Assembly: GCF_002865645.1 (NCBI RefSeq)
Contig: NW_020194544.1
Location: 186,001 to 250,000, forward strand
Source: Hyaloscypha bicolor E
Lineage: Eukaryota; Ascomycota; Leotiomycetes; Helotiales; Hyaloscyphaceae
Direction: 5' to 3'
Length of the DNA stretch: 64,000 nucleotides
The notes under the pieces are model-generated. The model did not search any database. It was given only the letters and a program-made list of their open reading frames with translations, and was not told where the DNA came from. This document shows, one piece after another, positions 35,000 through 46,182 of this stretch; the first letter of the stretch is position 1; every line of letters begins with the position of its first letter. The position numbers and the translations under genes were made by a program.

Positions 35000-37765
35000 T
35001 ACTTTTTATTTTAAAAAGTATTTAAAGGAAATCCTTATAACCTTAAGAACCTTTAATTCTATAATCTATAACTATTATATTAATAATACTTATATAACTT
35101 CTTTAAGAATAATAAAATAACTAAAGAATAAATTCCTTAAATTAGTAAAATATAATAGTTAGTTCTTAGAAGCTATAGTATTATTAAAAGCCTATAAATT
35201 AATAATATTAAAGTTTATAGTATTAAGAGAGCTTAAATAATTATAAAAGGCCTACTAATACTAGAAAAAATAACTATAATTACTGAATTTAATATAAATA
35301 TCCTAAATAAGCCAAGTAGTATATATAATAAGTTCTTGAAATAGAAAACCTTTATTAGAAACAGAACTAGACTAGGATTAACTAAGGAAGAACTAAAGAA
35401 CTATAAAGCTAATAATAAGGAATTCGAGAATATTATTAAAGGTATTTCCAAAAATAAATAAGAAAAGCTTAATAAAATTAAAACTATAACAAATAGTTTT
35501 AAAACTAAAGATTAGAATAGAATTATATAATATAATAAAGCCTTTAGCTAATATATTAATAATATTTGTAATAACTTTAATAAAAATATTTATAAGAAGT
35601 TATATTTTCTTTTTAAAATAAAAGCTTTAATATATAAAGCTATTTAGTTAATTAATAAAGTTATTTTAAAATATATTTACTAAATTAGATATTACTAAGA
35701 TATTTAAGTATATTAAAGCTATTTCGGAATCTAAAGAATTAGTTTTTAAGCTATTCTTAGCTAATAACCTTAAGGCTAGATAGTATATCTTTAATATTTC
35801 CGGAATTCTAATTAAGGGAATTTATAGTAATAAGCCTTTTCCTGTTTTCCGAACTAAGTTTAAAGAATAGGCTCCTATTATAATTTCAGTTTTAATTTAA
35901 TTAGATTTAGCTAATAAAAATAAAACTAATTTAATATAGCCTAGTAATAAATCTACTAGTAAAACTAGTAGAATTAGTATAACTAGATAAGAAGAATCTA
36001 ATAAGAAAGAAAAATAAGCTAAGTCTAAGACTTCTAATAAATAGTAAAAATCCGAGTACTAGTCTAAATATAAGGCTAGTAAAATAGAGGAAAATAAAAA
36101 AAAGGCAAGTAAAAAGAAATTCTTTATTCTAAAAGAAAAGATATTATTTAGAAAAACTTCTATATTTATATTTAGAACTAAAAAGTAAAAGATTAAGAAT
36201 ATTAAATCCGGAGAAATTAAAAATATCTAATATATTTATAAAATACTAGCTAAATAGAAGTTAATATTTAAGGAAATATATAATAGTATTTTAAGATCTA
36301 TTTATAAATAAGAATATTATAGTATTATTAATAGATTTCTTATATAATATATATTTAATAGCTTATTAATACTTTCTTTATTAATATAGGAGATATTAAT
36401 AATATTAAGAATAATCTAAAGCTAATTACTAAGATCTATAAAGTTACTAAAAATAAGAAATATATTTCTATTATTTAGATAAATAAAGAGATATAGGATT
36501 TCTTTTTCGAAATCCAGAAAATTAAAAACTATAAATATAAGTATTATATTTCTAAGTCTAGTATTACTAATCTAGATATAAATAGTTATATTTATAAGAA
36601 AAATTACTTGAAGTAAATTAAGAAACTTAGTATTTAAAAGCTTTTAATATAGGAAATAAAGATATTATAATTTTATTTTTAAAAAAATAATATAATAAAA
36701 TATAAAGATTTAGGTAATAGCTACTTTATTTTAGCTTTTTAACTTTTAATAGCAGATTTATTAATATAGCTCGGATTTTATAAGGTATTAAATAAGTACT
36801 TTATTTATTTAGTTATTTATTATTAGTTAGTCTAATATTATATTTCTAGAAATATTAATTATAATTAGTATAAAAGTAATACTAAAGATCTAATTATTAC
36901 TAAAGCTTTAAATAGCGAATTCTATTTTAGTAAAAAGTATTAGAATATTAGCTATATTTTTTTTATAAATTATAAAAAGGCTATTATTTTTAGTAAAAAG
37001 TTCTTTAAAAATATTAATTATTTTTTTATTTCTAATAATTTTGAGCCAGAAATAATAAAGGAAATAGGCGAGTATTTATTAAAGGTAATAAAAGAAAAGA
37101 CTCTAAATATAGTCTATTTAACTAGATAAATAAATACCTTTAGCTAGGTAATCTATAAGTCTGAAATTATAAATAAGTAATAATTCTCGAATAATATAGA
37201 AATTAAAGAATAGCTTAATAATAATTTATTATTTAATAGGCCTTTTACTATAATTCTAATAAATCTAGTTATTATTAAAAATAAAATATATAAAAATAGA
37301 GTTTTTTATAAGATTATTAAAGCCTCTTATCTAGAGCTTTCTTCTTTTATTAAAGATTAATTTAAGAATATTATAAATAATATAAAATTTAAAAGAATTA
37401 TTTATTTAAAATATATTAATATAATTTATAATATAATTTACTATAATAAGCCTTTTTAATATCTAATAATAAAAGCAGAAATTAAATAATAATTAAAAGC
37501 AAATACTAATTAATATAAAAAACTATATTAGATTTAGTATAAGAATATAGCTAAACAGATTTGAATTACCTTTAAATAAGTTCGGAAATATAAAATAAAA
37601 CTATTTAAAAATAATAGATCTTATTTTAGATATATTAAAAAGAAATTAAATTAGCTAATAGAAGAAAATCCTAATTATTTTATTATTTTGGACTTTAAAT
37701 AGGATTTTTCTATTAGTTTTAGTATTTAGGAAATAAGTATAAATAAATAAAGAATTAGATATAAT
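35000..37765 (+). pseudogene. ORF3 of the giant gypsy element, copy B (unknown product, up to ~900 codons)
   Basis: From about 35,100 a plus-strand frame runs nearly to the 3' LTR, interrupted mainly by TAA/TAG. A clean portion at 35,185-35,660 reads as charged helices (for example L-T-K-E-E-L-K-N-Y-K and K-K-L-Y-F-L-F-K-I-K-A-L). A Lys/Ser/Gln-rich linker lies near 35,990-36,200. Near the C terminus, 37,660-37,760, it reads E-N-P-N-Y-F-I-I-L-D-F and S-I-S-F-S-I. The same reading is conserved in copies A and C, so it was a real gene of the family. No RT, integrase or envelope-type motif was recognised. Confidence 0.65.
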
Positions 37766-38078
37766 ATAATAAATTATATTCTCTAAAAATTATATTCTCT
37801 AAAAATTATATTATTTTAGTAATTTTAAGGTTTTAGTTATATAATAAAGGCTATAGTCTTTTATATATAACTTATAGAAATTATATAAAAAAGCTAGTTT
37901 TTTTATAATTCTAGAAAATAATTTCTTTTTAGTATTTAATTAATTAAGCTTTTATATACTATATATTATTTATACTTTACTATTTATACTTTTAATTTAT
38001 TATTTTACTATTAAGTTATATTTTATATTCTAATATACTTTATATAGGTTTTTGTTTTATTATAGTTTTCCTTTTATA
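37760..38078 (+). repeat. 3' LTR of gypsy copy B
   Basis: This 319-bp LTR pairs with 25,008-25,310. It is slightly longer because TATATTCTCTAAAAAT is duplicated near its start (37,776-37,808). It ends at 38,078, followed by the CTAT target duplicate. Confidence 0.88.
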
Positions 38079-38082
38079 CTAT

Positions 38083-39840
38083 TCTAACTAGTTAATTTCT
38101 TAATTAAATTATTAACTAGAAATTATTATTATATCTTTTAATTAGATCTTTTAATTAAATATTTTATTTAATAAATAAATCGATTTTAGTTATTATTATT
38201 TATATAATAATTACTATTATCTGAATTAAAGTACTAAATTTGCTCTTTAGTAATTATAACTAATATTACTTTTTTAATACTTCTATATTATAAATAACTA
38301 CTATATTAATTATAATATATATAAATATTATAATAGCTTTCTTTTTAATTTAATATTTCTATATATTTTATATAGCCTTAATTATTATTCTTTTATTATT
38401 AAATAGCCTTCCTTAGCTTATTAATAGCTAGCCTCTTTCTTCTATTATTAAGTAGCTTTTCTTAGTTTATTAATAGCTTTTTATTTCTCTTTTATACTTT
38501 TATATTTCTCTTTTATATTTCCTATATATTAAATATATATATATAATACTATTAGAATGTTTTAGTTACTAGTATTAGGCTATAAGGTTTAGAGATATTA
38601 AATAAGGCTATTTTTTATGGCTTTTAGATAGAATTCGTTTGATTTTCTATTATTTTTAAAAAATTGGCCTATATATATAAATAAATTATATATATATATA
38701 ATATAGCTAGATTTTAATATTAAAAATTATAGAAATTAAAAAATATTTATTTATAAGATAATAAAATATTATTTATTATAATTAGAAATTAAATATAAGA
38801 AATATATTAATTATTATTAAATTTTTAATAATAATAATTATAAATAATAACTATTATTAGATTTTTATATAATTTTAAACTTATAAAAATATTTAAAAGT
38901 ATTTTTAATAGCTTTTATATAATAAAAGAAATTCGAATATTTATTAAATTATAAGAAATAAAAATATATTATTAAATTATTTTAATAATTATCTTTTAAA
39001 AGTAATATATTAAAATCTTGAATTATTTTAAATTATATAAATTTATTATATAAAAATATAATATAATTAAAACTAATTATAAAAGTTCTTTAAAATAATT
39101 ATCTTTATTTTTCTTTAATAAGTATTTTAAAAAAGTAAAAAACAAATACTTATTTTATTATTATAATATAAAAAATTATTATTTTTATTAAAATATTAAA
39201 ATAAGAAGAAGTATATAATACTTATTAAATAACTTTTATAATTTTATATCTAATTAAATTATTATTAACTTTAAGTACTTATTTCTAATATTTTTATTTT
39301 TATTTTTCTTATTTTATTTTTTTAATTAAAATAATAAATTAAAGATAATATTATTTAAAAGAAAAACTTTTTTTTATATATCTTATAAATATATAAAAAT
39401 AATTAAAGTTATATAGCTTTATTATTAGAAAAATTAAAACTTATATTATATTTTAATACTTTTTATATTTTTAATAATAAGATATATTTTAAAATAATTA
39501 TTAAATTCGAAAGTTATTTATTATTACTTATATTTAAAGCAAGTTTATAATATAAATAGTTTTATTATAATAGTTTTTAAGTATTTTTAAAAAATATACT
39601 TTTTTAATATTTCTTATTTTTTATTAGATATTTACTTTTTCTTATAAAAGAAAATATCTTTATATAAAAATTTATTATATAGAATACTTAGTAAATTTTT
39701 CGCTTAGATTTAATATTAAACTAATACGAATTAATTCTATTAATCCTAAGTAATATTAGGAGATATTAATACCCCAGATATTATTATTAAGCTTAATAAA
39801 TCAATTTTTATATTAATTTTAATTAGCTTGCTAAGAGGTT
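38083..39840. other. AT-rich RIP-like DNA with a degenerate internal duplication
   Basis: No coding trace was recognised. Around 38,400-38,500 a ~60-bp CCTTAGCTTATTAATAGC-type sequence is imperfectly repeated in tandem. A stretch near 38,575-38,665 keeps more C/G and TpG than its surroundings, so it may be younger or single-copy. Composition becomes normal at about 39,840. Confidence 0.5.
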
Positions 39841-39895
39841 TTGAGAAGAAAAGCGGGGCGAGCAAAGTATTAGCTAAGAGTTTAAAGAAAGGATC

Positions 39896-40096
39896 TTAAT
39901 AGCAGATTCCCCTCCAAAGATTTGGGTCGTTAACAGGCTTCTTTGGGCAGCCGTTGCAAAGGCGGGAACTAAGCTCGTGGCTGCTCTGGTGGCATTTCTT
40001 GCAATACAATAGATACTCCGTATAACGTAACTCTTTCTTTTCGCTGAAGGTTGTTAGGCAACTTAACGTATGCTTAAAAGCTTGACTCTTACTCGG
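39896..40096 (-). pseudogene. Cys-rich (CxxC) fragment, unknown, minus strand
   Basis: A 66-codon open stretch on the minus strand ends at TAA (39,896-39,898). It contains C-K-K-C-H, then 13 residues later C-N-G-C, the spacing of a small zinc ribbon. Upstream of an in-frame TAG (40,097-40,099) the same frame has C-R-W-C. There is no ATG and no family match, so this may be a gene remnant or chance. Cys spacing is the only evidence. Confidence 0.3.
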
Positions 40097-40099
40097 CTA

Positions 40100-41134
40100 T
40101 TGAACTTGGCACCAGCGGCAGTCTGTAGGGATTGCAGCTGGTATGGCTTTCCCTCCTAAAAATAAAAATATACCTCGGCAGGCTCGTAAGGGATTTCAGC
40201 CGCCGAGGATGGGTCCGGGGGCTAACCCGAAATCAACTAGCCAAGCGGCGGCCGACCGAACAAGCGAGGCGGCCACTAAAACCTGTGGTGTTTCGGCAGT
40301 GGCACGTGCACGCCCTTCTGGAGTCCCTTCCGGGGAGTTTATAAATATTGGACTAATTTAGAGTTAAGTCGTTTCTTTCTCATATGATATTTCAACGTAG
40401 ATGTAACGGGAAGAATCCAGGTGAACTGTTTACTATTAGTGCTAGTAAATAGCCGATTAATTAGTGCCGTAGATACTTACTCAAAACCCATAATAGAGCA
40501 GGGAGTTCGTCTGAAACTAACATCCCGTCTCTGGCGACCCAGCTGATATCAGCCCTAGGCAATTTTCGGTGAATGGTGGGGTGGCATGGTACGCAAAGTT
40601 CCCAGCCACATTATGAGACGAAACAAATCTTATCTACGTCAATGCATAATCGATATTTGTGATGCCCTAAGGAGGGCAAAGTTGATATGTATCAGACGCT
40701 TAGAATCACAGCGACAGACCTTACGAACCCACCTCCGTAGGCCATTTCCCGAGCCTCGCCAAACCTCCTTTATGGCTCAAAATCCAAGAGTCGTGACTAT
40801 CACTTCCAAAGTTTAGAGCCACCGAGACATTTAATATTCCCAATTTATCGTACATCGCGATCAAATTAAATAAATTACCCTTTAATCAATTTACATGGTT
40901 CTTTTTGAGAACCTGATGATTTTGTTTACTCCGTAGGTGCAGAATGCCCTGTGGAGCACAGACCTACGAACGTGGTTCGTTACGTGTTTCAGCCATCACC
41001 AGTAATTTATACTTCATTTAATCTCTTTTGTCCTCGTCACCTTCGTCGCCGTTGGTTGGCAACACACATTGTAAAGAACACCAAACTATGTTCTCGGGCT
41101 TTTAGACTCTACGGGTAGAGCTTCTATAGTTACA
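40100..41134. other. Normal-composition intergenic DNA upstream of the FAS1 gene
   Basis: Several 60-76-codon open frames occur on the plus strand (40,132-40,361 and 40,586-40,816). None shows a signal peptide, domain or intron pattern that would support a gene. The last ~250 bp presumably hold the promoter of the downstream gene; no clear TATA box was placed. Confidence 0.45.
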
Positions 41135-42546
41135 ATGATGTATATTTTATCTTTGGCCATCGCTCTGGTGCCTTTGGCAGTACACACCTCAGCCAGTTTC
41201 TTATCTGTATTAGCCAGCCGTCCCGAACCCTCCCAGTTCAACGCATATTTGTCTCAGTTTCCCCGGCTTACAACTACCATCAGCACTGTGGACAATGCAA
41301 CTCTTCTCATACCTTCGAACACCGCATTTACAAAATGGCTTCAGAACACTGTTCCACCCCTCACAGCATCTGATATTGAAAATACACTTAATTATCATAT
41401 CATTCACGGCACATTTCCGGTAGCCTCATTTACGAACACTGCGCAATTCGTACCTTCGTTTCTGACCAATACTTCATACTCGAACGTAACGGAAGGTCTT
41501 CTAGTTGGATTGATCAACATTGATGGAAATCCACAGATCCGATCAGGCCTAGGCACCAACAGCTCTATAGTCACACCTGTATGTCTCTTAATCCCATACA
41601 GAATTACATCGTTGGACGTTTTTAACTTTAAGATAGGATCTTATAGCAAACGGAGGATTAATCCACATTCTTGATTCAGTTCTTCGGCTGCCTCAGTCCC
41701 AATCCACGACCGCTGCAGCATTAAACCTGAGCTTCTATACTGCCATCCTCCAGGTCGGTAACTTTTTGAGTAACGAAGAGATCAATTTCACCGACGCCAT
41801 CGTCGAGCTCCCGGACGTGACATACTTCTTTCCCAACACGGCGGGTGCGCTCGCGATGTTCAAAAGCATGTCCTCGGCGTTAACACATCAGCAACGGGAT
41901 GCCATGTTGGAATATCACGTTGTGACAGGGTTTGTTGGCGTGTCATCGGACCTTACAAATATGGAGGTCATACGTACTGTCCAAGGAAGCAATTTGACAA
42001 TCTTTGTTGGACCGGACGGTTCGAAGTTTGTGAATAACGTGAAGATAATCGCTACAGACTACTTAATTAATAATGGCGTTCTACATACTATTGATGGGTA
42101 AGCAGGCCTTTTCAAACTTTAAGCATCACGACTAATATCCCGAAAGACTCCTAAATCCAAATAATATTACCGCACCTGTTTTCAGCTATTCACCATTGCC
42201 CGTTTCAAGGGGAGCCTTAACTGGAATTGTCATAGGAGGGGTGGTCATTGTCTTCTCCATTTCCGCAGCCATGTCGTTATACATCAGAAGACGAAAACGA
42301 CGTCCGACGGCTCGAGCCTTTTCAAATCTTGAACCTACACCAACCGAGGACACTACTCATACTCAGTCGATAAGCGGGCCATTATACGAGCTGGAGCCGC
42401 ATGAAAAAGGTGTCATTGAGTTGGTCTATGACCCCAGCGCCCATTTACCCGAACTAGCGGCAGTGAAGATGAGAGCGGAACCAATGGTCTATCGGGACCC
42501 TGTTACTCAGAAGTGGACACCGATAAATCTGCCGGTGGGGATGTAA
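41135..42546 (+). CDS. Membrane-anchored protein with two fasciclin (FAS1) domains, three exons
   Basis: Predicted extracellular adhesion-type protein. Exons 41,135-41,578, 41,637-42,097 and 42,186-42,546 give 421 residues with GT...AG introns of 58 and 88 bp. It has an N-terminal signal peptide (residues ~1-20). FAS1 domain 1 contains T-L-L-I-P-S-N-T-A-F and the L-N-Y-H-I-I motif. FAS1 domain 2 contains V-T-Y-F-F-P-N-T and L-E-Y-H-V-V. Both domains end in N-G-x-(L/V)-x-H-x-(L/I)-D. One transmembrane helix (~residues 310-332) is followed by an Arg/Lys stop-transfer cluster and a ~90-residue cytoplasmic tail. Many fungal FAS1 proteins use a GPI anchor, so the membrane helix and tail are notable. 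ATG at 41,135 or 41,138 are equally possible starts. No RIP lesions are seen. Confidence 0.92.
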
Positions 42547-42900
42547 ATGTCATTTACTGTTATGGTTGTCATAGAACTGGTGGTATTGGGCGCTTGCGGT
42601 ATTTCCTGGATAGGGAAAGTACATGATTAATCCTTTTCCCCAGAAGTATTAGATGTATGGTCATATGATTTATATGCAACTCTTACTCTCTCCTGCGTTC
42701 GGTATGGTCCATTTTGGGGGGGCATACAAATACTCTACTTTGCACAGATTCGGGTACTTTAGACTACTCAATGTCAATGATTTGGGTCCTTAATTTGCTT
42801 GCTTCGATCAATGCATTCTACTCACCAAAACCAGCTCAAGTCAATATAAGCACTACTAATTGTAAAGTTACAAATGAACGAGCATTGAAGCATTACCGGT
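42547..42900. other. 3' flank of the FAS1 gene
   Basis: Normal-composition noncoding DNA between the stop codon and the LTR-like sequence. A short open frame at 42,714-42,905 has no support as a gene. Confidence 0.5.
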
Positions 42901-43131
42901 TGTAACGGCTCTGGCTAGGGTTATAAGGGGGGTGGCTGTCACATGACTGGTTTCACCTAAACAGCCGGCGTTTCAGTGGTTTTAGCTAGTATTCCCCCCT
43001 TTTATCCTCTTCTTCTCCCTCTCTCTCTCCTTCTTCTCTTTAGCTTAGTATTTTCAATACATAAGATTCTTGAATCTTTGAGCCTTAGCTATTACCTCAA
43101 TTTCAATATTATACTAGTCGGGGTTATAACA
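42901..43131 (+). mobile_element. LTR-like sequence related to the gag-only family, largely unmutated
   Basis: The sequence runs from TGTAACGGCTCTGG to GGTTATAACA, about 231 bp with TG...CA ends. It shares TGTAACGGCT, CGGCGTTTCAGTGGT and AATCTTTGAGCCTT with the solo LTR at 22,578-22,800, but the middle differs, so it is a sister family. It also shares GTGGCTGTCAC(A/G)TGACT with the 130-bp elements. No matching 5-bp target duplicates flank it, so it may be the end of an element whose other parts lie in the adjacent AT block. Confidence 0.75.
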
Positions 43132-44159
43132 GATTTCAAATTAATATATAACTCTTTATAAAATAAAGTTTTATAATTAATATTATTAGAAAATATAGTT
43201 TTACTAGAAATAAATTAATATTATTCTGTTTTATAAGCTTAGTAAGGTTTTATATTTAATAAAATATTTTAGAATATTTCAAAAATTAATATTAATTAAA
43301 AAGAAATAATAATAATAAATTAATTTAATTATTTCTAAATAAGCTAATTCTTATATATTTTTAATTTTTATAAAAAGATTTATAAATTATATTATTAAAA
43401 GGCTAAAAACTATTATATAACTTTTATAAGAAATAAGAAAAGCTTTTATTAAACTATAATATTATTATAAGAAATCTTTTACTTATATTATAATAAAAAT
43501 ATATAATAATATATAAATAAATATTAAATATTATAAACTTTATTTCTTATTTCAAATAATACTTATATTAAAATTATATTTTCTAATTAAATAAAAGACT
43601 TTATATACTTAATTAAATATAAGAAAATATATAAGAAAATAATTATAATTTTAAAAAGAGATATTAATTAGGCTTTTATTAAAAGAATTTCTTAGAAATT
43701 AATTATATTTATAAGTATTACTTTATAATATTTTTATTATAATTACCAAAATATTATTTTATTAGTTTATGCCTTATATTTTATTTAATACAATTTTCGA
43801 GAAATAATTTATTACAAAATAATAAAACTATTAATAAATAAAATTACTAATAATTAAAATATTAATTAAAAATTAATTTTATTATTAATATAATTATTTA
43901 GCTAAATATTTAGAAAAGTATTTAATTTAATACTTTTAATATTATTTAATTAAGAAAATAAATAATATTTTAAATATTATAATAATATTAGCTTAGTAAT
44001 TATATTAGTAATTTAAATTTATAAAAGTTATTTTATTATAATATTTTAAAGAAAAAAAAGATTTTTTTTTTAAAATAAAAAAAACTTAATAAGCCTTTAA
44101 TTTCTTTAATAGATATATAATTTTATAACTATATATATTAATAATAATATTATTAAAAT
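43132..44159. other. AT-rich RIP-degraded DNA
   Basis: Starts abruptly after the LTR-like sequence. No domain, LTR pair or TIR was recognised. Confidence 0.55.
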
Positions 44160-44265
44160 TATTATAAAATTATATTTATATATAAGAATATAAGAATTTT
44201 AATATTTTAAATATTAGTTTAGCTATATATATTATTATAATTATATAATATTTAAAAGCTTTTAT
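44160..44265 (-). mobile_element. Truncated, RIP-mutated LTR of the 181-bp LTR family
   Basis: In reverse complement this matches the 3' half of the solo LTR at 30,802-30,982, including the TAACTATAATAACGCGTGTG segment now reading TAATTATAATAATATATATA. It breaks off where copia similarity begins. Confidence 0.6.
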
Positions 44266-44768
44266 ATTAATATTATATCTTATTTATTTTATTATATATT
44301 AATTAATAAATTAAAAATATATATAAATATTATAATTTAATTTTTATAAAAAAGCAAGAATTATAAAGAAAGAATTCGGAAATAAAACTTTATAATATAA
44401 TATTTAATAAAAGTACTAAAATAATTAATAATATTATTAAAGTAAATTTCTAATTTATTTATATTAGCTAAACTAAATAAAAACAAAGTTTTTATAAATA
44501 TAATTTAGAACTATATTTATCTAATTAATATTTTCATTATTATAAATTTAATATTATTATTAGTTTTCTATTTAACTTGGAATTATTTAGAATTAGTAAT
44601 TAAATATTTAAAGGCTTTAGTATTAATTATAATTTTATAAAAGTAATAAGTATTATATTTTATTATATTATTAATTATAAAAGTCTAAGTATTTTTTATA
44701 AAGAATTTAATAAGTTTTAAAATATAGTTTTTACTTATTATTTAATATAAATTAATAATTATGTATAA
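44266..44768 (-). mobile_element. Copia fragment (same family as copies D and E)
   Basis: About 500 bp aligns with 59,560-60,110 of the reverse copia element E in the same orientation, with small indels. It lacks LTRs and is bounded by other repeat debris. Confidence 0.75.
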
Positions 44769-45760
44769 AATATTTTAATTTTTAATTTAAGCTAGCTTAA
44801 TATTTATATTATTAAAAACTTTTTAATAATAGTATTTAAAACATTATTTATTTATTTTACTATTTTAATTTTTAAGCCTTTATTTTTTTTTAATTATATA
44901 TTCTTGGAAATATTAATTAATCTTTTAATAATATTAAATTATAGCCTCTTCTATTTTAATATATATATATATAATTATAAGAATTTTAAGCTTATTAAAT
45001 TATTATATAATTTAAATCTTTTTGCCTTTTAATTATATATATATATATATATATATTATTAAGTTCTTAATAGCTTTATTAATTTAAAGATATATAAGTT
45101 TTTAAAAAACTAAAACTAAAATTAATATTCTTATATTATAATATAAAAATAAGAAATAAAATAAGAAACTTATTAATTTATTTTATAAGTTTTATTTTTA
45201 TTATATATATATATATATAGGCTTTTCTAAAATAATTCTTTTATTATTACTAATAATAAGCTTTTATTAAATTTTAAAAAAGTCGAATTTTTAAGCTTTA
45301 CTTTATTACTTTATTTAATATTTAATTTATTAAAATCATTTTTTATATTAGAGAATTTCTTATATTATTAATTAATAATTACTTGAATAATAATAAGAAT
45401 TATAATTAAATTTAGAATTAAACTAGCTTATTTGTGTTTTTAAAGGCTTAATAAAATAGCTATTAAAAGTATATAAAAAATGCATTTAATTAGATATATA
45501 ATTATTAAAATATTAATATAATTTTAAAAAAGTGGTTTATTTAAAGAAATAATTATATAATAACTAAAATATAAAAATGTTTACTTATTTAATTATATAT
45601 ATTATAATTCCTTTAATAATAAAGATATTATAATTTTAAGAATATAGTTTTAATTTCTAAAATATATAATATAGTTTTAATTAGTATTATAATAGTTTTT
45701 GTTTTTTTAATTACTTTTAAATTAAACTAATTATATTTCTCTTTTATTACTCTTATACTT
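44769..45760. other. AT-rich RIP-degraded DNA with TA dinucleotide runs
   Basis: Contains several (TA)n runs, for example near 45,037-45,056 and 45,203-45,219. Around 45,270-45,320 a string resembles the distal part of the gag-only LTR family (AATTTTTAAGC...TTTATTACTTTATT), too degraded for a firm call. No gene was recognised. Confidence 0.5.
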
Positions 45761-45784
45761 AGAGAGAGAGAGAGAGAGAGAGAG
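45761..45784. repeat. (AG)12 microsatellite
   Basis: A perfect AG dinucleotide run marks the left boundary of the fourth gene island. Short GTCGAAA/GTCGTAA tandem repeats follow at about 45,898-45,923. Confidence 0.95.
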
Positions 45785-46182
45785 GAATTAAAGAAAGTAA
45801 ATATTTGAAGTTGTAATAGAGGTACAGGGAGAGAGTGTAGTATATGGGCGTTATGTGGGTGTTTGCGATTTTTGGTGGGGTGGCACGTGCCGAGTTGTAA
45901 GTCGTAAGTCGAAAGTCGAAAGTTGCAAAGCTCGCTTGGCCACTTGATCCTTATGGCTTTCCGTATCGGCTTGACGTGGCCAATCCGTCTAACCCAAAGC
46001 CTGCCTAGCGCAGAATTCAGCATTGTGGAGGCTGAGTGCAAGCGACGTCCCCCGAATCCAGCGAGGCAATCCTCTTTTATTATTCTCTCACTTATTTATC
46101 TCAGCTTCCTTTTCTCCTCTCGTAAAATTTCGCCTTTCTTTCTGGTCCCCCCAACGGCTTCGACAGGCCGTGAACTGTTTCT

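Larger units (their letters stand above)
25008..38078 (+). mobile_element. Complete 13.07-kb giant Ty3/gypsy retrotransposon, copy B, RIP-degraded
   Basis: Matching LTRs at 25,008-25,310 and 37,760-38,078 are flanked by CTAT (25,004-25,007 and 38,079-38,082). Inside, in order, are gag-like, protease/RT/RNase H and integrase traces on the plus strand, then about 4.7 kb with an ORF on the minus strand and a long plus-strand ORF3. That tail makes it far larger than typical 5-8-kb fungal gypsy elements. The only foreign insertion is a 181-bp solo LTR (30,802-30,982). CpA and TpG are almost eliminated on both strands. Copies A and C share the same architecture. Confidence 0.9.

Noticed and set aside
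40132..40361. Two overlapping 70-72-codon open frames
   Set aside because: Low-complexity Pro/Ala/Arg composition in two frames at once, no domain and no signal; probably chance in GC-richer DNA.
40586..40816. 76-codon Arg-rich open frame
   Set aside because: No recognisable motif, no neighbouring exon and no conservation evidence.
42976..43161. 61-codon hydrophobic open frame
   Set aside because: It lies inside the LTR-like sequence; the Ser/Leu-rich reading comes from pyrimidine-rich LTR DNA.
44769..45760. Second LTR pairing with 42,901-43,131 to make a full element
   Set aside because: A weak match near 45,270-45,320 is too degraded and lacks recognisable ends or target duplicates.
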